In this document: in pieces, positions 57,371-64,000 of the stretch
How positions within the stretch are numbered: position 1 is the stretch's first letter
Layout of the letters: the number at the start of each line of letters is the position of its first letter
Notes under the pieces: generated by a model
The model's input: the letters and a program-made list of their open reading frames with translations, nothing else
What the model was told of the DNA's origin: nothing
The model's database searches: none
From: Streptomyces sp. NBC_00691
Lineage (GTDB): Bacteria > Actinomycetota > Actinomycetes > Streptomycetales > Streptomycetaceae
Direction: 5' to 3'
Assembly (NCBI RefSeq): GCF_036226665.1
Contig: NZ_CP109007.1
Location: forward strand, 496,001 to 560,000
DNA: 64,000 nucleotides
Made by a program: the position numbers and the translations under genes

Positions 57371-58104
57371 CTGGTTCCTTCCGTGGCGGCGAGGATCTCC
57401 GCGAGGTGCAGGGTGCGTACGCCGCTGTTCCACCGGCTGAGGCCGCCGCCGATGTGCATGAGGCAGGAGTTGTCGGCGGCGCACAGGACCTCGGCCCCGG
57501 TGCTCAGGACCGTGGTCATCTTGTCGGCGAGGATGGCGGTGGAGGTGTCGGCGTTCTTGACGGCGAAGGTGCCGCCGAAGCCGCAGCACGCCTCGGCCGC
57601 GGGCAGGTCGACGAGGTCGATGCCCCTGACCGCGCGCAGCAGCCGCAGGGGCCGGTCGCCCAGACGTACTCCGCGCAGGGAGTGGCAGGTGGGGTGGTAG
57701 GTCACGCGATGCGGGAACACCGCGCCCACATCGGTGACGCCGAGGACGTCGACGAGGAACTCGGTCAGCTCGTGGACGGCGGGGACCACCGCGGCCACCG
57801 CGTCCCGCAGTGCGGCGTCGCCGAGCTGTTCGGCGAGGACGGGGTGGTTGTCGCGGATCATGGCGGCGCAGGAGGCGGAGGGCGTCACGATCGCGTCGTA
57901 TCCGGCGAAGGCGCGGGCGAAGCGGGCCACCATGGGGAGGGACTCGGGGCGGTAGCCGGTGTTGAAGTGCATCTGTGCGCAGCAGCTCTGCTCGCGGGGG
58001 AACTCGACGGTGTGGCCGAGCCGTTCGAGGAGGGTGACGACAGCCCGACCGGTGCCGGGGAAGAGCGTGTCGTTGAGGCAGGTGATGAACAGTCCGATCC
58101 TCAT
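57367..58104 (-). CDS. lutA: CCG-domain LutA
   Basis: 245 residues with two CCG domains: CLNDTLFPGTGRA, QSCCAQMHFNTGY, HPTCHSLRG and ACCGFGGTFAVKN, the GlpC/LutA cysteine pattern that binds iron-sulfur or heme electron carriers. It is the LutA part of the L-lactate to pyruvate oxidase. ATG 58104, seven bases after the aldo/keto reductase gene. Confidence 0.93.
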   Translation of the reverse strand: MRIGLFITCLNDTLFPGTGRAVVTLLERLGHTVEFPREQSCCAQMHFNTGYRPESLPMVARFARAFAGYDAIVTPSASCAAMIRDNHPVLAEQLGDAALRDAVAAVVPAVHELTEFLVDVLGVTDVGAVFPHRVTYHPTCHSLRGVRLGDRPLRLLRAVRGIDLVDLPAAEACCGFGGTFAVKNADTSTAILADKMTTVLSTGAEVLCAADNSCLMHIGGGLSRWNSGVRTLHLAEILAATEGTR

Positions 58105-58111
58105 CGGCGCC

Positions 58112-59260
58112 TCACCAGCCGTCGCGGGAGGGTACGAACCCGGGGATGCGGTGCTCGTGGCGCAGCTCGTCCCAGAGTGCCTCGGGTATCTCACGGGCCA
58201 GCATGTCGGCGGCGTCCGTGGCCTCAGCAGCGCTGCGCAGACCGAGGAGGACGCCCGCGACGGCGGGGTGGCGCAGCGGGAAGCGGGCCGCCGCGGCCCT
58301 CAGGGGCACTCCGTGGCGCTCGCAGATCTCCCGCAGCCGGAGGGCCCTGGCCAGGGTCTCCGGCGGCGCGGCCGCGTAGTCGTACGTGGCGCCCGGACGC
58401 GGATCGGCGAGGAGGCCCGAGTTGAACACACCTCCGGCGACGATCGAGACGCCGCGGCGCCGTGCGGCCGGCAGCAGTTCGGCGAGGCCGCTCCGGTCGA
58501 GCAGGGTGTAGCGGCCGGCCAGCAGGACGACGTCGATGTCGGTCTCGGTGACGAAGCGGGTGGGGATCGCGGTCTGGTTCATGCCCACGCCGATGGCACG
58601 GACGACGCCCTCCGCCCGCAGTCGTTCGAGGGCGGGGTACGCCTCTCGCAGCGCCTGGTCGGCATGGTCGTCGGGGTCGTGCAGGTACACGATGTCGACG
58701 CGGTCGAGCCCGAGCCGCTCCAGGCTCGCCTCCAGGCCGCGCCGGATGCCGTCCGCCCCGAAGTCCCAGGCCCTGCGGTACGCGGCGGGGACCGCGAAGC
58801 CATGGGCGAGGTCGTCGCCGGTCGCGCCGGGGTCGGGGACGAGGAGGCGGCCCACCTTCGTCGACACCGTGTACGTGTCACGGGGCCGGGCCCGGAGGAA
58901 GGCACCGAGCCGTCGTTCGGACAGGCCGAGGCCGTAGTGGGGTGCGGTGTCGAAGGAGCGGATCCCCCGGTCCCAGGCGGTCGCGAGGGTGTGGTGCGCG
59001 TCCTCGTCGGTGACGGGGCGGTAGAGGTTGCCGATGCCGGCCGCGCCGAAGGCGAGACGGCTCGTCCAGGCGGTGGTCCGGCCGAGGGGGACGCGGGCGG
59101 GGGCGGCGGCGCGGGAGAGGCTCACGGGGTCGGCGGCGCGGACGCCGACGGCAGGTTCGCCCGCGGCGCGGTCGCCCCGGGCGCGCTGGTCCATGGACCG
59201 CTCGTCCGCGGCCTTCTCGTCCGCGGTCCTCCGGTCAGCGGCCCTCTGGTCCCCGCTCAT
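58112..59260 (-). CDS. Aldo/keto reductase, probable L-fucose dehydrogenase
   Basis: 382 residues. The AKR tetrad is visible: D and Y in SFDTAPHYG, K in STKVGR, H in VYLHDPDD. The family includes L-fucose (D-threo-aldose) 1-dehydrogenases, which oxidise the sugar to its lactone with NAD(P)+, fitting the fuconolactonase in the same operon. The N-terminal 45 residues are a low-complexity Ala/Asp/Arg repeat (QRAADRRTADEKAADERS) outside the fold. ATG 59260 overlaps the SDR stop (ATGA). Confidence 0.87.
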   Translation of the reverse strand: MSGDQRAADRRTADEKAADERSMDQRARGDRAAGEPAVGVRAADPVSLSRAAAPARVPLGRTTAWTSRLAFGAAGIGNLYRPVTDEDAHHTLATAWDRGIRSFDTAPHYGLGLSERRLGAFLRARPRDTYTVSTKVGRLLVPDPGATGDDLAHGFAVPAAYRRAWDFGADGIRRGLEASLERLGLDRVDIVYLHDPDDHADQALREAYPALERLRAEGVVRAIGVGMNQTAIPTRFVTETDIDVVLLAGRYTLLDRSGLAELLPAARRRGVSIVAGGVFNSGLLADPRPGATYDYAAAPPETLARALRLREICERHGVPLRAAAARFPLRHPAVAGVLLGLRSAAEATDAADMLAREIPEALWDELRHEHRIPGFVPSRDGW

Positions 59261-60018
59261 GTGCCCGCCGGCCGGAGTCGGAGTCCCGCCATGCCGCCGT
59301 CGACGGCGAGGGCGGTGCCCGTCACCGAGGCCGCCGCCGGGGAGGCGAGGTAGACGACCGCCGCCGCGACCTCGTCGGCGCCGACGAGCCGGCCGGTGGG
59401 CTGGCGGGCGCTGAGCGCCGCGCGTTCGGCCTCCGGGTCCGCCGCCGCGTCGAGCAGGCGGGCGACCCACGGGGTGTCCACGGTCCCCGGGTTGACGCAG
59501 TTGACCCGGATGCCCTCCCGCACGTGGTCGGCCGCCATCGCGAGGGTCAGGGAGAGGACCGCCCCCTTGCTCGCCGAGTACAGCGCCCGCTGCGGCAGGC
59601 CCGCCGTGGCGGCGATGGAGCAGATGTTGACGACGGCGGCGTGCTCCGAGCGGCGCAGGTGGGGCAGGGCGGCGCGGGTGGTGCGGACGACGCCGAGGAG
59701 GTTGACGTCGAGGACGGCGTGCCACTGGTCGTCGGGGTTGTCCTCGACGGTGCCGGCGGCGCCGATGCCCGCGTTGTTGACGAGGATGTCGATGCCCCCG
59801 AGTGCGGCGGCGGCCGCGGCGACGGCTTCGCGTACCGAGGCGTCGTCGGCGACGTCCGCGCGGAGGGCGGTGAGGGGGTCGGGGGTGGCCGACGGGTCGA
59901 GGTCGAGGACGGCCACGGCGGCGCCCCGCGCGTCCAGCAGACGGGCGACGGCGAGGCCGATGCCGGAGGCACCGCCGGTCACGACGGCGCGGAGGCCGGC
60001 GAGCGGGTACGCGGTCAT
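59257..60018 (-). CDS. SDR, probable 2-keto-3-deoxy-L-fuconate dehydrogenase
   Basis: 253-residue classical [17 protein letters not shown], catalytic serine in NICSIA and YSASKGA; the acidic residue after strand 2 (LDLDPS) points to NAD+. In the oxidative fucose route this enzyme oxidises 2-keto-3-deoxy-L-fuconate at C4. ATG 60018 overlaps the enolase stop (ATGA). Confidence 0.86.
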   Translation of the reverse strand: MTAYPLAGLRAVVTGGASGIGLAVARLLDARGAAVAVLDLDPSATPDPLTALRADVADDASVREAVAAAAAALGGIDILVNNAGIGAAGTVEDNPDDQWHAVLDVNLLGVVRTTRAALPHLRRSEHAAVVNICSIAATAGLPQRALYSASKGAVLSLTLAMAADHVREGIRVNCVNPGTVDTPWVARLLDAAADPEAERAALSARQPTGRLVGADEVAAAVVYLASPAAASVTGTALAVDGGMAGLRLRPAGT

Positions 60019-61385
60019 GCGGTCACCTCCACCACGGATGCGACGGTCTCGTCGTCGGCGAGCGATCCTGCCAGGTCGGCGGCCCAGAACGTGCCGTGGG
60101 GATAGGCGAACGTGGTGAGGGAGGCCTCGTGCATGTCGGCCGAGAAGCCGGGAGCGAGAGGGGTCGTGTACGCGCCCTCGCGGATGACGGCCGGGTGGAC
60201 GAAGTGCTCGTGGAGATGGTCGACGAACTCGATGACCCGGTCCTCGGTGGTGCCGCTGAGCGCCACGAAGTCGAACATGGCGAGGTGCTGAACCAGTTCG
60301 CACAGTCCGACCCCGCCGGCGTGCGGGCAGACGGGGACGCCGAACTTTGCGGCGAGGAGCAGTATGGCGAGGTTCTCGTTCACGCCGCCGACCCTGGCCG
60401 CGTCGAGCTGGACGATGTCGACGGCGTTCGCCTGGAGGAGCTGTTTGAACACGATGCGGTTCTGTACGTGCTCGCCCGTGGCCACCTTGACGGGGGCGAC
60501 GGCGGCCCGCACGCGCGCGTGCCCGAGGATGTCGTCCGGGCTGGTCGGCTCCTCGATCCAGTACGGGTCGAACTCGGCGAGCGCCCGGGTCCATTCGATG
60601 GCCTCGGTGACGTTCCACCGCTGGTTGGCGTCGACCGCCAGGCGGACGTCCGCGCCGACGGCGGCGCGGGCGGCCCGGCAGCGGCGGACGTCGTCCGCGA
60701 GATCGGCGCCGACCTTCAGCTTGATCTGGGTGAAGCCCGCCGCCACCGCCTCCTCGGCGAGTCGGGTGAGCTTCTCGTCGCTGTAGCCGAGCCAGCCGGG
60801 CGAGGTGGTGTACGCCGGGTAGCCCTGGGCCCGCAGGACGTTCTCGCGCTCGGCGCGGCCGTCCTTGCCGCGCCGGAGGAGCTCCAGGGCTTCCTCGGGG
60901 GTGAGGGCGTCGGTGATGTAGCGGAAGTCGACCTGCGAGACGAGCCACTCGGGATCGGCGTCGGCGAGCAGTTTCCACAGCGGCTTCCGCTGCCGCTTGG
61001 CGGCCAGGTCCCACACGGCGTTGACCACGGCCCCGACGGCCATGTGCATGACGCCCTTCTCGGGCCCGAGCCAGCGGAGCTGGCTGTCGCCGATCAGCGC
61101 CCGGCTGACGAGGCCGGGGTCGGCGCAGAGGTCCTCCACGGACCGGCCGACGACGTGGGCGCGCAGCGCTTCGATCGCCGCGACCTGGACATCGTTGCCA
61201 CGCCCGATGGTGAAGGTGAAGCCGTGTCCCGTGGGGCCGTCGGGCTCGTTCGTGCGCAGGACGAGGTAGGCGGCGGAGTAGTCGGGGTCCGGGTTCATCG
61301 CGTCGGACCCGTCGAGTTGGCGGGAGGTCGGGAAACGGATGTCGTAGGTGTCCATCGCGATGACCCGCGTGATGTCAGTGGACAA
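60015..61385 (-). CDS. Enolase-superfamily dehydratase, probable L-fuconate dehydratase
   Basis: 456 residues. [20 protein letters not shown] and [20 protein letters not shown] match L-fuconate dehydratase (rTS-gamma). Active-site elements are KLKVG (base lysine), [20 protein letters not shown] and CPHAGGVGL. It converts L-fuconate to 2-keto-3-deoxy-L-fuconate. TTG 61385 is the start: it follows AAAGGAA and gives STDITRV, the conserved N-terminus. First gene of the operon, about 110 bases from the promoter at 61500-61529. Confidence 0.92.
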   Translation of the reverse strand: MSTDITRVIAMDTYDIRFPTSRQLDGSDAMNPDPDYSAAYLVLRTNEPDGPTGHGFTFTIGRGNDVQVAAIEALRAHVVGRSVEDLCADPGLVSRALIGDSQLRWLGPEKGVMHMAVGAVVNAVWDLAAKRQRKPLWKLLADADPEWLVSQVDFRYITDALTPEEALELLRRGKDGRAERENVLRAQGYPAYTTSPGWLGYSDEKLTRLAEEAVAAGFTQIKLKVGADLADDVRRCRAARAAVGADVRLAVDANQRWNVTEAIEWTRALAEFDPYWIEEPTSPDDILGHARVRAAVAPVKVATGEHVQNRIVFKQLLQANAVDIVQLDAARVGGVNENLAILLLAAKFGVPVCPHAGGVGLCELVQHLAMFDFVALSGTTEDRVIEFVDHLHEHFVHPAVIREGAYTTPLAPGFSADMHEASLTTFAYPHGTFWAADLAGSLADDETVASVVEVTA

Positions 61386-61499
61386 CGGGGTTCCTTTCAC
61401 ACCTGGGCTGCTTGCTCGGTGTTCGGCTTCATCTGCCCGAGCGACGCGGAGCAGCCCCAACCATCAGCACAGATCGGGTGATTGGCCTGTTGAGCGAGA

Positions 61500-61529
61500 A
61501 CGATACGGCGCTCGCGAGAGGTGAGGCAA
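61500..61529 (-). promoter_or_regulatory. Promoter of fucose/lut operon
   Basis: On the minus strand TTGCCT (61524-61529) and TATCGT (61500-61505) are 18 bases apart. The palindromic operator lies four bases upstream of the -35, and the leader to the enolase start would be about 108 bases. Confidence 0.55.
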
Positions 61530-61533
61530 GTAG

Positions 61534-61544
61534 ACATCGGATGT
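61534..61544. promoter_or_regulatory. Operator ACATCGGATGT at fucose operon promoter
   Basis: Perfect 11-base palindrome identical to the one before the FadR-type gene at 62400-62410. Position directly above the -35 suggests the FadR-type regulator acts here, as repressor or activator. Confidence 0.7.
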
Positions 61545-61702
61545 TTCTCGGACCTTGAGAACGCATCACGCGCGGCAGCGCGAAGGCCGTGACCCACCGC
61601 CTCACGCATGGCATGCCGACGGGCGGGCGCTCCCGGGGGAGGCGCCCGCCCTCGTCGTGCGTCACGGGTGGTGGAGGCGGCGGAAGAGGCCGGAACGGCG
61701 GG

Positions 61703-62374
61703 TCACAGCACGCTGTCGAGCCAGCGGACGACATTGGAGATGTGGATGGTCGCCCAGGCCTCCGCCGTCCGCGCGTCCCGTGCGGCGAGCGCGTCCAGGA
61801 TGGCCCGGTGCTCGGACAGGGTCCGGGCCACGGCGGTCTCCTCGGTGATGCCCCGCCACAGCCGCGCCCTCACGGTGGCACCCGAGATGCTGTCGAGGAG
61901 CGAGCACAGCAGGGGAATCCCGGAGGCCGTCGCGATGCGCCGGTGGAACTCCAGGTCGCTGGCGACGAGTTCCTCCAGGCTGGGGGCGTCGCCGAGCCGG
62001 TCGAGGAGTTCCCCGAGCGCTTTGATCTCCTCCTCGGGAATGCGCTCCGCCGCCAGCGCGGTCGCCGCCGGCTCCAGGATGCCCCGTACCTTGAGGGCCT
62101 GGAGCGCCTGGTCGTCCTGGTGGAAGTCGAGGACGAACGACACCGCTTCGAGCAGCAGGGGTGGTTCGAGGCTGGAGACGTACGTCCCGTCGCCCTGCCG
62201 CACGTCGAGGATGTTCAGCAGGGACAGCGCCTTCACCGCCTCGCGCAGGGAGTTGCGCGACAGGCCCAGCTCGGCGGCGAGGTCGGCCTCCTTGGGGAGC
62301 CGGTCCCCCGGACGCAGCGCGCCCGAGACGATCATCTCCTTGATCTTGCCGATCGCCTCGTCCGTAACTGCCAA
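61703..62374 (-). CDS. FadR-family (GntR) transcriptional regulator
   Basis: 223 residues. N-terminal winged helix (LPKEADLAAELGLSRNSLRE, then VKALSLLNILDVRQGDGTYV) and an all-helical FCD domain with the metal-ligand pattern SDLEFHRRIA, SEHRAIL and ATIHISN. FCD regulators sense organic acids; the fuconate, keto-deoxy-fuconate or lactate of the adjacent operon are likely ligands. TTG 62374 follows GGAGG, six bases away. The operator at 62400-62410 lies in its own leader, suggesting autoregulation. Confidence 0.92.
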   Translation of the reverse strand: MAVTDEAIGKIKEMIVSGALRPGDRLPKEADLAAELGLSRNSLREAVKALSLLNILDVRQGDGTYVSSLEPPLLLEAVSFVLDFHQDDQALQALKVRGILEPAATALAAERIPEEEIKALGELLDRLGDAPSLEELVASDLEFHRRIATASGIPLLCSLLDSISGATVRARLWRGITEETAVARTLSEHRAILDALAARDARTAEAWATIHISNVVRWLDSVL

Positions 62375-62399
62375 GGCGTCCTCCTGTGCAAGGCCAAAT

Positions 62400-62410
62400 A
62401 CATCGGATGT
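62400..62410. promoter_or_regulatory. Operator ACATCGGATGT before FadR-type gene
   Basis: Perfect 11-base palindrome 26 bases before the TTG start of the FadR-type gene and the twin of 61534-61544. The two are the only perfect copies I noticed in the window. Confidence 0.7.
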
Positions 62411-62427
62411 GTCTGCTGGGCGCCACC

Positions 62428-63303
62428 TTACTGCAGGGTGGCGTGGGGGCGACCGGGTCCGTCAGGGACGCCTTCGGGACCACCGGGGTCCAGGCCCGCG
62501 GAGCGCCGCAGGGTCGCCGCCTCGCGGGCCAGGACGGCGGGGTCGTCGTCCGGGACGAACTCCAGGAGGGCGTCCCGCCGCCGCGGCGACGCCGCGAGCC
62601 GGGCGAACGCCCGGGTCCACAGCGCGGCGCGCGCGGACAGCGGCAGCCGGCGGTTGCCCGGCCACCAGGAGAAGACGTGGACGGCGCCGACCCGGTCGGC
62701 GAGTACGTCGAGGCCGGCGAGCGCCTCGGGGTCGGCGGCGTCCTGAGGTGGCTGCCAGTAGGAGGTGACGTTGTCCGCGTCCGCCGCCCGCAGCTCCTCC
62801 AGGAGGCGGACGGTGGAGGGGACCGAGTCGGTCAGGGTTCCCCCGTGGAACTCGAGACCGAGCTCCAGGCCGTGGTCCCGCGCGACCAGCGCGGCCTCCC
62901 GCAGGGTCGCGGTGATCCGGGCGCGGTCCTCCTCCACGGCCTCCGCCGACCCCGACACACCGGCCCAGACGCGGATGCGGGGTGCTCCGAGCGTCACGGC
63001 CCCGCGGGCGATCTCCGCGAATCCGGACAGCTCGTCCGGGAGGCAGTGGAAGTACGAGCCGTAGGAGCAGCAGGCGATGCCGTGGGCGTCGGCGGCGTCC
63101 CGGGCGACACGGAGCGCCTCGGGGCGGTCGGGCGGGGCGTGCACGTCCGCGCCCCATTCGACGACCTCGAGGCCCGCCTCCGCGACGCGACGGGCGACCT
63201 CGGCGACGGGCAGCCCCCGGAACGTGACGGAGCAGATCCCGAGCCTGGGCGGGGCGGTGTCCGGCCCTGGTGGGAGGGGGTGCGGCGGGTCGGGATCGGG
63301 CAC
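62428..63303 (-). CDS. Sugar phosphate isomerase/epimerase
   Basis: 291-residue TIM-barrel protein of the xylose-isomerase-like (AP endonuclease 2) family. RLGICSVTFRGLPVAEVA, GLEVVEWGADVH, LELGLEFHGGTLTD and GAVHVFSWWPG are typical, with Glu and His metal ligands. It isomerises a sugar or sugar acid; the substrate is unclear, perhaps a deoxy sugar in this catabolic region. GTG 63303 follows GAAGGAA. It may be read into the FadR-type gene, 53 bases apart. Confidence 0.85.
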   Translation of the reverse strand: MPDPDPPHPLPPGPDTAPPRLGICSVTFRGLPVAEVARRVAEAGLEVVEWGADVHAPPDRPEALRVARDAADAHGIACCSYGSYFHCLPDELSGFAEIARGAVTLGAPRIRVWAGVSGSAEAVEEDRARITATLREAALVARDHGLELGLEFHGGTLTDSVPSTVRLLEELRAADADNVTSYWQPPQDAADPEALAGLDVLADRVGAVHVFSWWPGNRRLPLSARAALWTRAFARLAASPRRRDALLEFVPDDDPAVLAREAATLRRSAGLDPGGPEGVPDGPGRPHATLQ

Positions 63304-63412
63304 GGGAGCGGTTTCCTTCGGGTAGAGCCGGTCGCGTGGAGTCGAGGGAGTCGAGGAGGCCCAGGAAGGCCGGGGAAAGTCCACGGATGTCCTCGGCAGA
63401 CCGGGGAGGTCC

Positions 63413-63459
63413 GTGGCGGTCGTGGCCCGCCGTGGCGGTCGTGGCCCGCCGTGGCGGTC
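63413..63459. repeat. 19-base tandem repeat, 2.5 copies
   Basis: GTGGCGGTCGTGGCCCGCC repeats at 63413-63431 and 63432-63450, with a partial third copy to 63459, in the noncoding space upstream of the epimerase gene. No function apparent. Confidence 0.9.
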
Positions 63460-63483
63460 CGAGGGGAGCGTCTGGGGAGTCGG

Positions 63484-63520
63484 CAGCCGGCCCGGAGCGT
63501 GACGTACGTCGGGCCGGCTG
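63484..63520 (-). terminator. Terminator after beta-helix gene
   Basis: Perfect 11-base-pair stem (CAGCCGGCCCG with CGGGCCGGCTG) with a 15-base loop, 18 bases past the stop on the minus strand. Confidence 0.65.
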
Positions 63521-63537
63521 CCCCTCCCCCTTCGCCG

Positions 63538-64000
63538 TCAGCGGGCGTTGGGGCCCACGTCCGCCGGGGTCAGCGGTCGGCGCAGCGGCGTCGTCGTCGC
63601 GTACTCGTCGGCACCGACGTCCCGCACGCTGCCGCGCGCGTCGCCGTCGATGTCATGGGTGACGGGCGCCGGGGAGAGCGTGGCCGCACCGATCGCCCGG
63701 CTCGTGCTCGACAGGCGGTACACGCCGTCGGAGCCCCGCACGAGACGGGGGTCGGCCCGCAGGAATCCGCCGGCGGGGATGTTCCCGTCGGCCGCGGCGC
63801 CGAACAGGATGTTGCTCTGCCAGGTGAAGCGGACCGTGGTCGCCATCTCGACCAGGCTGCCGGTCTGGCCGACCAGCAGGTTGTCGGCGACGGTGATGTC
63901 ACGGGGTTCGTGCGGGCGGTGGCTCTCGCCCGAGAGCGCGCCGCCCGCGTTGTCGAGGAGGGTGTTGTGGGCGATGAGGACGCGGTCGGGTGCGTCGTTG
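63538..64000 (-). CDS. Parallel beta-helix protein, polysaccharide lyase-like, 5' end outside window
   Basis: The last 153 codons; the start lies beyond 64000. RVLIAHNTLLDNAGGAL and DITVADNLLVGQTGSLVE are beta-helix turns, and RFTWQSNILFG then THDIDGDARG, VRDVGADEY at the C-terminus match the ending of chondroitinase B/alginate lyase-type (PL6-like) secreted enzymes. It would degrade an external uronic-acid polysaccharide, in line with the sugar-use genes next to it. The family call rests on the C-terminal part only. Confidence 0.75.
   Translation of the reverse strand, partial: NDAPDRVLIAHNTLLDNAGGALSGESHRPHEPRDITVADNLLVGQTGSLVEMATTVRFTWQSNILFGAAADGNIPAGGFLRADPRLVRGSDGVYRLSSTSRAIGAATLSPAPVTHDIDGDARGSVRDVGADEYATTTPLRRPLTPADVGPNAR

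Noticed and set aside
61397..61537. 46-codon frame (MSTCLTSRERRIVLAQQANH start) ahead of the fuconate dehydratase gene
   Set aside because: Its ATG lies inside the palindromic operator and the proposed promoter lies inside the frame; there is no good ribosome site and third-position GC is low. A real small peptide cannot be fully excluded.
63304..63537. Small frames in the repeat-rich spacer
   Set aside because: They only follow the 19-base repeat and have no ribosome sites.

Overview
High-GC, actinobacterial DNA, almost certainly Streptomyces: codon third positions are overwhelmingly G/C, GTG and TTG starts are common, genes are joined by 4-base ATGA/GTGA/TTGA overlaps, and the family content is typical (subtilisin inhibitor, bald-type secreted S8 proteases, MpaB/Lcp oxygenase, ATP-grasp RiPP genes, a fatty-acyl-AMP-ligase PKS/NRPS). 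No rRNA, tRNA, insertion sequence, CRISPR array or replication origin was seen.

Layout. 0.2-5.3 kb (minus): a tightly coupled lipid-modification operon of FAD oxidoreductase, DUF1365, cyclopropane-synthase-like methyltransferase, DUF1295 membrane reductase-like protein and alpha/beta hydrolase. 5.5-12 kb: a secreted SLT-domain protein, a large secreted S8 protease with a divergent LuxR/TrmB-like regulator, a DoxX-like membrane protein and a decayed multicopper-oxidase fragment. 12.4-19.6 kb: two small minus-strand genes, then a plus-strand ABC exporter-Nudix-methyltransferase-double-Nudix operon that converges on an ATP-grasp peptide ligase and its coupled 84-residue candidate precursor peptide (candidate graspetide locus). 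19.8-30.7 kb: SDR/MarR divergon, Nudix-like DUF4916 gene, VWA protein, methyltransferase, Tat-type metallophosphoesterase, large secreted hydrolase and a repeat protein.

30.8-33.5 kb: a small protein, a polyprenyl diphosphate synthase and an Lcp/MpaB-type oxygenase, suggesting isoprenoid production plus oxidative cleavage. 33.6-37.2 kb: two GNAT genes, an SDR and a subtilisin-inhibitor family protein. 37.5-50.6 kb: a single 4358-residue megasynthase, FAAL-ACP-KS-AT-KR-ACP-C-A-PCP-C followed by a C-terminal region that resembles cyanobacterial acyl-ACP reductase (AAR). This is the most unusual object in the window.

51-53.8 kb: a proteinase-K-like secreted protease, a DUF2071 protein and an SRPBCC protein. 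53.9-61.4 kb (minus): an eight-gene operon that reads as oxidative L-fucose catabolism (mutarotase, dehydrogenase, lactonase, fuconate dehydratase, keto-deoxy-fuconate dehydrogenase) with lutABC built in to burn the L-lactate that this pathway releases. A FadR-type regulator lies upstream, and a perfect 11-base palindrome ACATCGGATGT occurs both before that regulator and at the operon promoter, so it is probably the operator. The window ends with a sugar isomerase/epimerase gene and the 3' part of a parallel beta-helix (polysaccharide lyase-like) gene, consistent with a carbohydrate-use region. Start codons and all functional calls are from reading the sequence only.
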